Positions 6,743 to 15,214 of a stretch of 19,295 bases of DNA are shown here, in pieces. This DNA is from an uncultured Collinsella sp. (GTDB lineage: Bacteria > Actinomycetota > Coriobacteriia > Coriobacteriales > Coriobacteriaceae): the NCBI GenBank assembly GCA_900544225.1, contig UQUD01000037.1, forward strand, positions 1 through 19,295, read 5' to 3'. Position numbers and translations under genes: made by a program. Positions within the stretch are counted from its first letter, which is position 1, and each line of letters starts with the position of its first letter. The notes under the pieces were generated by a model. It was not told where the DNA came from, searched no databases, and saw nothing but the letters and a program-made list of their open reading frames with translations.

Positions 6743-7891
6743 ATGAGTAAGAAAGAATGCATCGCGATGCTCCTCGCAGGAGGACAGGGCAGCCGATTGG
6801 GGGCACTCACCCAAAAGATCGCTAAGCCGGCGGTTAGCTTTGGTGGTAAGTTCCGCATTATCGACTTTTCGCTCTCCAACTGCTCCAACTCGGGCATCGA
6901 CACGGTGGGCGTTCTGACGCAGTATCGCCCCTACCTGCTGCATGCCTATGTGGGCTCCGGCGAGGCGTGGGATCTGGACAGCCGCGACGGCGGCGTGTCG
7001 ATCCTGCCGCCGTACGAGACGCAGACCGGCGGCGCCTGGTATGCGGGCACGGCCGACGCCATTACGCAGAACCTCGACTACATTAAGGCCAACGACCCCA
7101 AGTACGTCCTAATTCTTTCGGGCGATCACCTGTATCGCATGGACTACCGCAAGATGCTCAAGACGCACATTGAGAACAATGCCGACCTCACGGTGAGCGT
7201 TATGCCCGTGCCGTGGGAGGAGGCCAGTCGCTTTGGTATCCTGACCACCGACCCCGAGGACGGCCGCATCACCAAGTTCACCGAGAAGCCCGATAAGCCC
7301 GATTCGAACCTCGCGTCCATGGGCATCTACATCTTCTCGGCCGACGTGCTGATCGAGGCACTCGAGGAGGACGCTCTGGACCAGCGCTCGAGCCACGACT
7401 TTGGCAAGGACATCATCCCCAAGCTGCTCGGCGAGGGCAAGCGCCTGTACAGCTACGAGTTCCACGGCTTTTGGAAGGACGTCGGCACCATTGCCAGCTT
7501 CCACGAGACCTCGATGGACCTGCTGGGCAACAACCCCGAGTTCGATCTGTTTGACAAGCACTTCCCCATCATGTCCAACATCACCACGCGTCCGCCGCAC
7601 TACATTGGTCCGGACGGCCGTCTGGACGACTGCCTGGTCTCCAACGGCTGCAAGATCTACGGCACCGCTCGCCACTCGATCCTTTCGACCGATGTCATCA
7701 TCGAGGAGCGCGCCGTGGTCGAGGACTCCGTGCTGCTGCCGGGTGCGCACGTTAAGAGCGGCGCGCACATCTGCCGCGCTATTTTGGGCGAGAACTCCAC
7801 GGTCGAAGAGGGCGTGAAGCTCGGCTCTGTCGATACCACCAAGGATACGGCCGTCGTTGGAAATGACGTCGTTATCGGGAAGGGGGAATGA
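6743..7891 (+). CDS. glgC: Glucose-1-phosphate adenylyltransferase, catalytic subunit
   Basis: GlgC makes ADP-glucose and pyrophosphate from ATP and glucose-1-phosphate, the committed step of bacterial glycogen synthesis. The 382-residue protein has the nucleotide-binding loop AGGQGSRLGALT near the N terminus, the catalytic Asp128 in SGDHLYRMDY and the sugar-phosphate lysine Lys182 in FTEKP. A C-terminal left-handed beta-helix follows, visible as repeated short hydrophobic turns from about residue 290. The ATG at 6743 is preceded by GGAG at ideal spacing. The stop is 4 bases before the glgD start, and the glgD ribosome site lies within the last codons of glgC, so the two subunits are probably translationally coupled and made together. 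Confidence 0.96.
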   Translation: MSKKECIAMLLAGGQGSRLGALTQKIAKPAVSFGGKFRIIDFSLSNCSNSGIDTVGVLTQYRPYLLHAYVGSGEAWDLDSRDGGVSILPPYETQTGGAWYAGTADAITQNLDYIKANDPKYVLILSGDHLYRMDYRKMLKTHIENNADLTVSVMPVPWEEASRFGILTTDPEDGRITKFTEKPDKPDSNLASMGIYIFSADVLIEALEEDALDQRSSHDFGKDIIPKLLGEGKRLYSYEFHGFWKDVGTIASFHETSMDLLGNNPEFDLFDKHFPIMSNITTRPPHYIGPDGRLDDCLVSNGCKIYGTARHSILSTDVIIEERAVVEDSVLLPGAHVKSGAHICRAILGENSTVEEGVKLGSVDTTKDTAVVGNDVVIGKGE

Positions 7892-7895
7892 TCCG

Positions 7896-9023
7896 ATGAT
7901 CAATCGCAAGGCCATCGGTTATATCACCGCTAACTACTCTTCGTCCTACGGCAGCGTGCTGCTCAAGGACCGTCCCATCGCGTCCGTTCCGTTTTTGGGC
8001 CGCTACCGCCTGATCGACTTCCCGCTGTCCAACATGATGAATGCCGGCATTAAGACCGTCGGCGTCGTCATGCCGGGCAACTACCGCTCGCTGATCGACC
8101 ATGTGGGCTCGGGCAAGGACTGGGGCCTGGACCGCAAGAAGGGCGGCCTGTTCATGGTGCCCGGCAACGCGTATGGCACCACCAAGGGTGGCATGCGCTT
8201 CCTGCTGCGCGACATCATCTCCAACAAGACGCTGTTCCAGCGTTCGGACAAGCCCTATGTTGTGATGATGGGCACCAACATCATCTTCAACATGGACCTC
8301 AACACCATCATCGACGCGCACGAGAACTCCGGCGCCCAGATGACCGTGGTGTACTGCAAGGCTACGCGCAATGTTGATGACGAGACCAAGCTCGAAATTA
8401 ACGAGAACGGCCGCCTGACGGGCGTGAGCGCCGGCGTCGTGTACGGCGACAACGCCTCTATAGACTGCTGCATCGTCAACCGCGAGACGCTGCTTGAGAT
8501 TATCGACCACTACCAGGCCGCCGACTATCTGAACCTGCTCGAGGCACTCCAGGGCGACTTTGGCAACATAGATGTATGCAGCTACGAGTACAAGGGCGAG
8601 GTCGTGGGCGTATTTAGCGAGAAGTCGCTCTATCGCCGCAGCATGGACCTGCTCGACCAGACCGTTGCCGACCAGCTCTTCGATCCCGAGCGCCCGATCC
8701 TGACCAAGGCCCACGACGTGCCGCCTTCGCGCTATGCGACCGGCAGCCACGCGTGCAACTCAATCATCTCGGCCGGCTGCATCATCAAGGGCACCGTGCG
8801 CAACTCGATCCTGTCGCGCGGCGTTGTGGTCGAGGAAGGCGCCTCGGTGACCAACTCGATCATCAACCAGAGCTGCATCATCAAGAGCGGCGCACGCGTC
8901 GAGAACGCCATTCTGGACAAGAACAACGTGGTTCCCACCAACACCGAGCTTCGGGGCACGCCCGAGAACATCCTGGTGCTGGGCAAGGCTCCGTTAACTT
9001 CCGACACCACCATCGTACGTTAA
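7896..9023 (+). CDS. glgD: GlgD, non-catalytic partner subunit of ADP-glucose pyrophosphorylase
   Basis: This 375-residue homologue of GlgC keeps the overall fold (PFLGRYRLIDFPLSN and the C-terminal beta-helix) but has lost the active site. The N-terminal glycine-rich loop is replaced by NYSSSYGSVLLKDRP, the catalytic Asp of GlgC (SGDH) is replaced in MGTN, and the FTEKP lysine motif is missing. GlgD proteins of Gram-positive bacteria are known to pair with GlgC and raise or regulate its activity. The ATG at 7896 is chosen because AGGGGGA lies 8 bases upstream and because the protein then aligns with the family from MINRKAIGYI. An in-frame ATG at 7857 would lie inside glgC and has no such support. 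Its gene begins 4 bases after glgC. Confidence 0.94.
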   Translation: MINRKAIGYITANYSSSYGSVLLKDRPIASVPFLGRYRLIDFPLSNMMNAGIKTVGVVMPGNYRSLIDHVGSGKDWGLDRKKGGLFMVPGNAYGTTKGGMRFLLRDIISNKTLFQRSDKPYVVMMGTNIIFNMDLNTIIDAHENSGAQMTVVYCKATRNVDDETKLEINENGRLTGVSAGVVYGDNASIDCCIVNRETLLEIIDHYQAADYLNLLEALQGDFGNIDVCSYEYKGEVVGVFSEKSLYRRSMDLLDQTVADQLFDPERPILTKAHDVPPSRYATGSHACNSIISAGCIIKGTVRNSILSRGVVVEEGASVTNSIINQSCIIKSGARVENAILDKNNVVPTNTELRGTPENILVLGKAPLTSDTTIVR

Positions 9024-9054
9024 CGTTGGCACCGCAACATCGCTCGAAACATGT

Positions 9055-9090
9055 AGAATAGCCGCCCGGTTAGCGCCAGGCGGCTATTCT
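9055..9090 (+). terminator. 12-bp hairpin between glgD and glgA
   Basis: AGAATAGCCGCC (9055-9066) pairs perfectly with GGCGGCTATTCT (9079-9090) around a 12-base loop. There is no U-run on either side. It sits 32 bases after the glgD stop and just ahead of the glgA ribosome site. It could be an actinobacterial-type terminator, a partial attenuator or an mRNA processing and stability element that sets the GlgA level separately from GlgCD. Confidence 0.45.
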
Positions 9091-9113
9091 CGAATTGCAA
9101 CATGGGAGACAAT

Positions 9114-11399
9114 ATGGCAGATTCCAGCAAAAAGATGCAGATCGTGTTTGCCTCGGCCGAGTGCGCACCGTTTGTTAAGACCGGTGGCCTCGGCGACGTG
9201 GCGGGCTCGCTGCCTGCGGCGCTCGTGCGCGCCGGCGCCGAGGTTATCGTGATGGTGCCCAAGTACGCCACCATCAAGGATGAGTACAAGGCGCAGATGG
9301 AGCACTTCTCCGACTTTTACGTGAGCCTGGGCTGGCGCAATGAGTACTGTGGACTCGAGAAGCTCGAGCACGACGGCGTCACCTATATGTTCATCGACAA
9401 CGAGCGCTACTTTGCGCGCGACTATCCGTACGGCTTCTTTGACGACGGCGAGCGTTTTGCGTTCTTCTCCAAGGCCATCACCGAGAGCCTGCAGCACCTG
9501 CCGGCCGGCTTTGAGTGCGACATCCTGCATTGCAACGACTGGCAGACGGCACTGGCACCAGTGTTCTTACGCGAGTTCTACCAGGGCCTGCCGCTGTACG
9601 ACCGCGTCAAGACCGTGTTCTCGATCCACAACGTGGCGTTCCAGGGCCAGTTTAGCGACACCGTGATGGAGGACATCCTGGGTGTGGCGCATATTCCGGC
9701 GGCCGCCTCGCAGCTGCGCTGCGACGCCTGCAGCATCAACTACATGCTGGGCGCGCTGCACTATGCCGACGCCATCACAACGGTGAGCCCCACCTATGCG
9801 GGCGAGATCCAGACACCCGAGTTTGGCGAGGGCCTGGACGGCGTGCTGCGCGAGCGTTCCTACGCGCTGCAGGGCATTTTGAATGGCATTGACGTGGCGG
9901 GCTTTGACCCGGCAACCGACAAGCGCATTGCCGCCAACTACACGATTGACGATCGTTCCGGCAAGGCCGTGTGCAAGGCCAAGCTGCAGGAAGAGCTAGG
10001 CCTCGAGGTTCGCGACGACCGCCCGCTTATGGTGATGGTTACTCGCCTGACGCGCCAGAAGGGCATGGACCTGGTCATGTACGCGCTCGACCGCATCCTG
10101 TCCGGCGGCGTTCAGGTGGCCGTGCTGGGCACAGGCGACCGCGACTACGAGGACGGCCTGCGCTACTTCCAGGACAAGTACCCTGGCACCATGGCCGCGC
10201 GCATCGAATTCGATCCGGCACTGTCGCAGCGTATGTACGCCGCCGCCGACATGCTCCTGATGCCTTCGAAGTTTGAGCCCTGCGGTCTGTCGCAGATCAT
10301 CGCCATGCGCTACGGCACCCTGCCAATCGTGCGCGAGACCGGTGGCTTGAAGGACACCGTTATCCCGTATAACGAGTTTACCGGCGAGGGTACGGGCTTC
10401 TCGTTTAGCAACTTTAATGGCGACGAGATGGGCGACGCGGTCTTCCGCGCGGCGCGCCTGTTCTGGGATAACCGCGACGCTTGGAACCAGCTGGTCACGC
10501 AGGCCATGAGCCAGGACTTTAGCTGGACGCGCTCGGCCGACAAGTATCTGGACCTGTACTTCTTTATGCACCCGGAGATTGAGAGGCCGGCGGGTGTGAC
10601 TGATGTTGCAGCTGTCGATGAGCCCGCTGCCGCTGAGGAGCCCAAGGCCGAGGAGAAGCCGGCGGCCAAGGCCGAAGTTAAGCCCGACGCGAAGCCTACC
10701 GCCAAGAAGACCACGACGCGCAAGACGACGGCCAAGAAGGCTACGACAACCATGGCCGCTGCCACCAAGACCGACGCAGCAAAGACGACCACCGCCAAGG
10801 CAACGACCACGCGCAAGCGCACGACCGCCGCAGCCAAGAAAGCTGCCGAGGCCGAGATCGCTCCCGAGGTAAAGGCCGAGACCGCCACCGCCGAGGCTAA
10901 GCCTGTGGCAAAGGCTCCGGCCAAGTCTGCCGCCAAGAAGACGGCCGCGTCCAAGACCGCGACCACCAAGAAGGCCACGGCTACGAAGTCGACGACGACC
11001 AAGGCTGCTACGACGAAGGCCGCCGCGAAGACGACCGCGAAGGCCGCCGCAAAGTCCGTCGTCAAGGTCGAGGAGGCACCCTCCGAGCCCAAGGCCAAGG
11101 CAGCTGTCGAGGCAAAGCCGGCCGCCAAGACCACCACGCGCAAGCGCGCTACGACGACGGCCAAAAAGACCACGACCAAGGCTGCTGCTCCCAAGGCAGA
11201 GGCTAAGGCCGAGGACAAGCCCGCAGTAAAGGCCGAGCCTGCTCCGAAGGCCGCAGAGGTCAAGACCGCTCCGAAGGCTACGGCAAAGACCAAGCCCGCC
11301 AAGGAGACCCCGGTCTCCCCCGCTGTTCCGGCCGAGGAAAAGGCCCCGACCAAGAAGACCTCCGTCCGTAAGGCAACGGCCACCCGCAAGCGCCACTAA
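9114..11399 (+). CDS. glgA: Glycogen synthase (ADP-glucose, GT5) with 270-residue Lys/Ala/Thr-rich tail
   Basis: GlgA transfers glucose from ADP-glucose to the non-reducing end of alpha-1,4 glucan. The core (residues 1 to about 490) is complete: the ADP-glucose loop VKTGGLGDV with Lys22, HNVAFQGQF in the N-terminal half, TRLTRQKGMDL opening the second Rossmann domain, and the catalytic-site segment PSKFEPCGLSQ with Glu388. GT5 synthases normally end here at about 480-490 residues. This one continues for about 270 residues of low-complexity Lys, Ala, Thr, Pro and Glu, with TRK(R) motifs near 535-538, 566-569, 675-678 and at the very C terminus. The tail resembles histone H1 or AlgP-like repeats. 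The ATG at 9114 is chosen because GGGAG lies 5 bases upstream; the ATG at 9102 overlaps that site. It is the last gene before a strong terminator. Confidence 0.95.
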   Translation: MADSSKKMQIVFASAECAPFVKTGGLGDVAGSLPAALVRAGAEVIVMVPKYATIKDEYKAQMEHFSDFYVSLGWRNEYCGLEKLEHDGVTYMFIDNERYFARDYPYGFFDDGERFAFFSKAITESLQHLPAGFECDILHCNDWQTALAPVFLREFYQGLPLYDRVKTVFSIHNVAFQGQFSDTVMEDILGVAHIPAAASQLRCDACSINYMLGALHYADAITTVSPTYAGEIQTPEFGEGLDGVLRERSYALQGILNGIDVAGFDPATDKRIAANYTIDDRSGKAVCKAKLQEELGLEVRDDRPLMVMVTRLTRQKGMDLVMYALDRILSGGVQVAVLGTGDRDYEDGLRYFQDKYPGTMAARIEFDPALSQRMYAAADMLLMPSKFEPCGLSQIIAMRYGTLPIVRETGGLKDTVIPYNEFTGEGTGFSFSNFNGDEMGDAVFRAARLFWDNRDAWNQLVTQAMSQDFSWTRSADKYLDLYFFMHPEIERPAGVTDVAAVDEPAAAEEPKAEEKPAAKAEVKPDAKPTAKKTTTRKTTAKKATTTMAAATKTDAAKTTTAKATTTRKRTTAAAKKAAEAEIAPEVKAETATAEAKPVAKAPAKSAAKKTAASKTATTKKATATKSTTTKAATTKAAAKTTAKAAAKSVVKVEEAPSEPKAKAAVEAKPAAKTTTRKRATTTAKKTTTKAAAPKAEAKAEDKPAVKAEPAPKAAEVKTAPKATAKTKPAKETPVSPAVPAEEKAPTKKTSVRKATATRKRH

Positions 11400-11428
11400 T
11401 CCGGACGATTAAAACTTAATCCAACGCA

Positions 11429-11461
11429 AGATGAGGGCGCCCCTACCAGGCGCCCTCATCT
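11429..11461 (+). terminator. Terminator of the glycogen operon
   Basis: A perfect 13-bp stem pairs AGATGAGGGCGCC (11429-11441) with GGCGCCCTCATCT (11449-11461) around a 7-base loop, 30 bases after the glgA stop. The downstream sequence is not a clean U-run, which is common for strong hairpin terminators in high-GC Gram-positives. Confidence 0.75.
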
Positions 11462-11489
11462 CGGTTGAACTTCTGTATTAAAAAGAGGG

Positions 11490-11623
11490 CCGGTTTACTA
11501 CGACAAAATGGCTCCAGCCGACCACGGCGGGTAATCTACGAAATTGGCAACGCCTCTACCTGCGGTTTTAATATCACCAAAATGACCCTGGTTGAGATCA
11601 TTCAATTCGTCGTAGTAAACCGG
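11490..11623. repeat. Long inverted repeat between glgA and the amylase/glucanotransferase gene
   Basis: CCGGTTTACTACGAC (11490-11504) is a perfect 15-base inverted copy of GTCGTAGTAAACCGG (11609-11623). Pairing continues inward as one mismatch, 2 bp, one mismatch, then 2-3 bp. The 104-base interior contains a related stretch, TACGAAATTGG (11536-11546), and two similar segments, ACAAAATGGC (near 11503) and CCAAAATGAC (near 11577). No convincing protein is encoded. It may be a small repeated element with terminal inverted repeats, or a structured RNA. Copy number in the genome is unknown. Confidence 0.55.
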
Positions 11624-11687
11624 GTTACTTTTGTTTGGCTACAAATAGTATCGGTATAGGCACATTTGAATATCGCGATAATTTGGA

Positions 11688-11768
11688 TGGTAAAACGATT
11701 TTCTAGGACAACCGTTCGCCGATGGTAAACGGATGTTGTTTATACAGCCTGTGTACAAAAGATATACT
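11688..11768 (+). promoter_or_regulatory. Control region of the amylase/glucanotransferase gene
   Basis: Two operator-like motifs are present, TGGTAAAACG (11688-11697) and TGGTAAAC (11723-11730). The first matches ten bases on the minus strand of the glgB/HAD intergenic region. Downstream is a good -10 hexamer, TATACT (11763-11768). A -35 is not clear; TTTATA at 11739-11744 stands at an 18-base spacing. GTTTATAC (11738-11745) is also the reverse complement of GTATAAAC, which forms the glgB extended -10. The rest of 11462-11829 holds the inverted repeat and nothing else recognisable. Confidence 0.4.
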
Positions 11769-11829
11769 TACATCCAGTGCGTAAAGCCCATGGCCCGCAG
11801 GCCGTGATTCTATTGAACTGGACCGAATT

Positions 11830-14800
11830 ATGAGATTGATTCACAACAGCCGTCTGCCGCAGTTTCGTACTCCGTTTGGCGCTGTGACCACTGGAACTTC
11901 CGTTTCGCTATCGGTGATTTTGGAGGATGCCGACCCCAACCAGGCAACGCTCACCCTGCGCACCTGGGTCGATGAAATCGGTGAGTCTCTGTATCCCATG
12001 ACGCACGAGGGCGACGGCATATTTACCGTAGAGCTTGAGTGCACTGAGCCCTGTCTTATCTGGTACAGCTTTATCTGCAACATCGAGGGCCAGCCCGAGG
12101 TACGCCTGGGTGCACCGCAGGGTCGCACCGGTGGCGAGGGTGTGACCTACAACTACGCCGAGGTTCCGTCCTTCCAGATTACCGTCTACAAGCACCGAGA
12201 GAACCGTCCCACTTGGTACGAGCGCGGTATGGTCTACCAGATCTTCCCCGACCGCTATGCACGCGACGAAAACTGGCGCGAACGCACGCTTGCCGAAGTT
12301 GAAAAACCGCGCAAAGGAATCCAGCGCCGCATGGTCGAGGACTGGAACGAACCGCCCGAGTACGAGCGTGCCGAAGACGGCTCCATCAAGACCTGGGATT
12401 TTTACGGCGGCTCGCTCAAGGGTATCCAAAATGACCTGCCCCGCATTGCCGAGCTAGGCTTTACGGCCATCTACCTCAACCCCATCTTTGAGGCCGCGAG
12501 CAACCACCGCTACGACACGGCCGACTACACCAAGATCGACCCGATCCTGGGCACCGAGCAGGACTTTACCGAGCTGTGCCAGGCAGCCGAGAAGCTGGGC
12601 ATCTCCATCATCCTGGACGGCGTCTTCAACCACACGGGCGACGATTCAATCTATTTCAACCGCTACGGCAACTATCCCGGCGTGGGCGCCTGGCAGAGCG
12701 AGGATTCACCGTGGCGCGATGCGTTTTACTTCCATGAGGACGGCTCGTATGACTGCTGGTGGGGCGTGGGCAACATGCCCGCCATCAATGAGAGCTCCAA
12801 ACTGGTGCGCGAGCGGCTCCTGGGCAAGGACGGCGTGATCCGAAAATGGCTGCGCGCCGGCGCCCATGGCTGGCGTCTGGACGTGGCCGATGAGCTTTCC
12901 GATGACTTCCTGGCCGAGATCAAAAAGGCCGTGCTCGCCGAGAAACCCGATGCGCTGCTGCTCGGCGAAGTCTGGGAGGACGCCTCCAACAAGATCAGCT
13001 ATGGCCACCTGCGCCGCTATCTGCAGGGCTCTGAGCTCGACTCTGCCATGGACTACCCCTTCCGCGACATGGTCATCGGCTTTTTGATGGGCTACAAGAA
13101 CGCCTATCAGGCTGCCGAGGACATCGAGACCCTCCGCGAGAACTACCCGCGCGAGGCATTGTCCTGCGCGCTCAATCTGCTTTCGAGCCACGACCGTCCG
13201 CGCATTATCTCGGTGCTCGGCGGTGGTCCCGACGAATCGCAGCTGCCCGAGAGCGAGCGCAGCAAGTGGCGCCTGGACGAGAACTCCATGGGCCTGGCCA
13301 AGAGCCGCTTTTGGCTGGCGACGCTCATGCAGATGACCTTCCCGGGCGTGCCCTCGATCTATTACGGCGACGAATACGGCTTGGAGGGCCTCACCGATCC
13401 GGGCAACCGCCGCACCCTGCCTACCAAGGACCAGCTCCACGACTTCGATACGCTGGCCATTGTTAAGAACGCGTCTGCCGTCCGCCGCGCGCTGCCGTTT
13501 ATGGTCGACGGCGAGATCAAGGCCTTCGCGCTCAACGACGACGTCTTGGCCTACACCCGCACGGGCAAAGACGGCGAGGCCGCGACGGTTATCATCAACC
13601 GCAGCCTGCGCAATTCGCACTGCGTGACGATCCCGGCGCTCGGCGAATGCGCAAGCGACGTGATCAGCGGCCACGAGTGCGAGATCCACAACGGCACGGT
13701 TACGCTCGACCTGTACCCGCTGGGCTCTTCGATCATCTATCACCATGCCGAGAAGCGCCTGCAGGAGCCGCTCGATCACGGCGCGGGCGTCGTATGCCAC
13801 ATCACCTCGGTGCCGACCGATGACGGCAAGCCCGGCACAATCGGTGCGCCCACGCGTCGTTTTATCGACCACCTGGCCGCCATGGGCATGCGCTACTGGC
13901 AGGTCCTGCCCGTCAACCCGACGGACTTCTTCCGCTCCCCCTATGCCGGCCCCTCGGCCTTTGCAGGCAATATCGACCTGCTGCCCGAGAGCCACGAGGA
14001 GCTGGCTGCCGACTTCGTCACCTGGAAGGCCCGCGGCGGCGAGGATGCCGACCCGCTGTACACGGCGTTTAAACATCGCAACGCCGACTGGCTCGAGAAG
14101 TACTGCGTCTACATGGCCGTTAAGAAGTACTTTGAGGGCGAGTCGCGCCACGATTGGCCGGCAGATGTCGCGCGCTACAACGAGTATCTGATCGATGACA
14201 AGCGCTTCCACGACGAGGCCGAACTGCAGGCGTACATGCAGTATCGCTTTGACCTTGCCTGGTGCGAGCTCATGAACTATGCGCACAAGAAGGGCATCGA
14301 GGTCATCGGCGATATCCCGATGTATGTCTCGGACGATTCGGCCGACGCATGGAGCGAGCCCGAGAACTTCTGGCTGTCCGATACCGGCAAGGCGATTGAG
14401 ATTTCGGGCGCGCCGCCCGACAACTTTGCGCCCGAGGGCCAGGTGTGGGGCAACCCCACCTTCCGATGGGATCGCATGAAGGAGAACGGCTATCGCTGGT
14501 GGATGGACCGCCTGCGTCGTGCGTTTTCGCTCTACGACCGCGTGCGCCTGGACCACTTCCTGGGCTTCCACAGCTACTTTAGCATTCCCGCCGGTAAGGC
14601 CTGTGCCGACGGCCGATGGCTGGCAGGCCCGGGCAAGGACCTGTTCCAGACCGCCTATGACGAGCTGGGCCCGCTCAACTTTATCGCCGAGGATCTGGGC
14701 TATCTGACGCCCGGCGTTCGCGCCATGGCTTCGACCTGCGGCTTCCCCGGCATGGACGTGCTGGAGTTTAGCGACTACGACGTTCGTTGCGGAATTCACC

Positions 14801-15126
14801 CCACACCGGGAAAGATCCTGTACACCTCGACGCACGACACCTCGACGCTCGCCGGCTGGTGCACGCGCTCCTTTGCGGGCGGCGACGAGCCGAGCGGCAT
14901 TACATTGGCAGGCGAGCTCATGGGCAACGCCCTGGCAAGCGATGCACCGCTCGTGATGATGCCGCTGCAGGACATACTGGGGCTGGGCGACGATGCACGT
15001 ATGAACGTGCCGGGCGTGGCCACGGGCAACTGGACATGGCAGGCTGATGAGGCCGACGTTGCAGCAGCCGAGGAGAAAACTGCGAAGCTCCTGCGCAACA
15101 CCCATAGATTCTGGGGCGAAGCGTGA
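11830..15126 (+). CDS. Fusion of GH13 amylase/neopullulanase-type enzyme and GH77 4-alpha-glucanotransferase
   Basis: One uninterrupted 1098-residue protein joins two glucan-active enzymes. Residues 1 to about 120 form a beta-rich N-terminal domain like those of neopullulanases. About 130-640 is a GH13 barrel: GMVYQIFPDRYARD, DFYGGSLKGI, nucleophile Asp351 in WRLDVADEL, acid/base Glu380 in LLGEVWED and Asp455 in SSHDRPR. About 650-1098 is GH77 (MalQ type): SPYAGPSAFAGN, IGDIPMYVSDDSADAW, nucleophile Asp908 in RLDHFLGF, acid/base Glu954 in IAEDLG, and Asp1003 in THDTSTLAGW. All catalytic residues of both halves are kept, so both should be active: the first hydrolysing (possibly debranching) and the second transferring maltosyl chains in the cytoplasm. 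No signal peptide is seen. The ribosome site before the ATG is weak. GlgX-like debranching specificity of the GH13 half cannot be excluded. Confidence 0.93.
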   Translation: MRLIHNSRLPQFRTPFGAVTTGTSVSLSVILEDADPNQATLTLRTWVDEIGESLYPMTHEGDGIFTVELECTEPCLIWYSFICNIEGQPEVRLGAPQGRTGGEGVTYNYAEVPSFQITVYKHRENRPTWYERGMVYQIFPDRYARDENWRERTLAEVEKPRKGIQRRMVEDWNEPPEYERAEDGSIKTWDFYGGSLKGIQNDLPRIAELGFTAIYLNPIFEAASNHRYDTADYTKIDPILGTEQDFTELCQAAEKLGISIILDGVFNHTGDDSIYFNRYGNYPGVGAWQSEDSPWRDAFYFHEDGSYDCWWGVGNMPAINESSKLVRERLLGKDGVIRKWLRAGAHGWRLDVADELSDDFLAEIKKAVLAEKPDALLLGEVWEDASNKISYGHLRRYLQGSELDSAMDYPFRDMVIGFLMGYKNAYQAAEDIETLRENYPREALSCALNLLSSHDRPRIISVLGGGPDESQLPESERSKWRLDENSMGLAKSRFWLATLMQMTFPGVPSIYYGDEYGLEGLTDPGNRRTLPTKDQLHDFDTLAIVKNASAVRRALPFMVDGEIKAFALNDDVLAYTRTGKDGEAATVIINRSLRNSHCVTIPALGECASDVISGHECEIHNGTVTLDLYPLGSSIIYHHAEKRLQEPLDHGAGVVCHITSVPTDDGKPGTIGAPTRRFIDHLAAMGMRYWQVLPVNPTDFFRSPYAGPSAFAGNIDLLPESHEELAADFVTWKARGGEDADPLYTAFKHRNADWLEKYCVYMAVKKYFEGESRHDWPADVARYNEYLIDDKRFHDEAELQAYMQYRFDLAWCELMNYAHKKGIEVIGDIPMYVSDDSADAWSEPENFWLSDTGKAIEISGAPPDNFAPEGQVWGNPTFRWDRMKENGYRWWMDRLRRAFSLYDRVRLDHFLGFHSYFSIPAGKACADGRWLAGPGKDLFQTAYDELGPLNFIAEDLGYLTPGVRAMASTCGFPGMDVLEFSDYDVRCGIHPTPGKILYTSTHDTSTLAGWCTRSFAGGDEPSGITLAGELMGNALASDAPLVMMPLQDILGLGDDARMNVPGVATGNWTWQADEADVAAAEEKTAKLLRNTHRFWGEA

Positions 15127-15170
15127 TAAAACCCCCGATATAGGGTACAGTTAGAGCTGTTTGAATTTTT

Positions 15171-15192
15171 GCGGGCAGAGCGATCTGCCCGC
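15171..15192 (+). terminator. Terminator after the fusion gene
   Basis: GCGGGCAGA and TCTGCCCGC form a perfect 9-bp stem around a GCGA tetraloop, followed by TTTG and preceded by a T5 run. It lies 44 bases after the stop of the fusion gene and 22 bases before the next ATG. The next gene must therefore rely on read-through or on a promoter in the short space before the hairpin; none is clear. Confidence 0.6.
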
Positions 15193-15214
15193 TTTGTGCT
15201 GAAAAGGAAGTATT

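Noticed and set aside
9996..11396. Long antisense frames opposite glgA, Gly/Leu-rich or Ala/Val-rich
   Set aside because: They arise from the repetitive Lys/Ala/Thr codons of the GlgA tail read backwards; no independent support.
10660..11396. Possible frameshift or assembly error making the GlgA tail
   Set aside because: The tail stays in one frame with typical third-position GC bias and a consistent composition to the stop, and the branching enzyme has a similar tail, so it looks genuine.
11465..11659. A 64-codon frame with a TTG start in the glgA downstream region
   Set aside because: It lies across the inverted repeat, lacks a ribosome site and would encode the hairpin arms; more likely non-coding.
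12706..15105. A 799-codon open frame antisense to the amylase/glucanotransferase gene
   Set aside because: Same cause as above: the sense strand encodes two complete enzyme families with catalytic motifs, and the antisense product has no recognisable motif.
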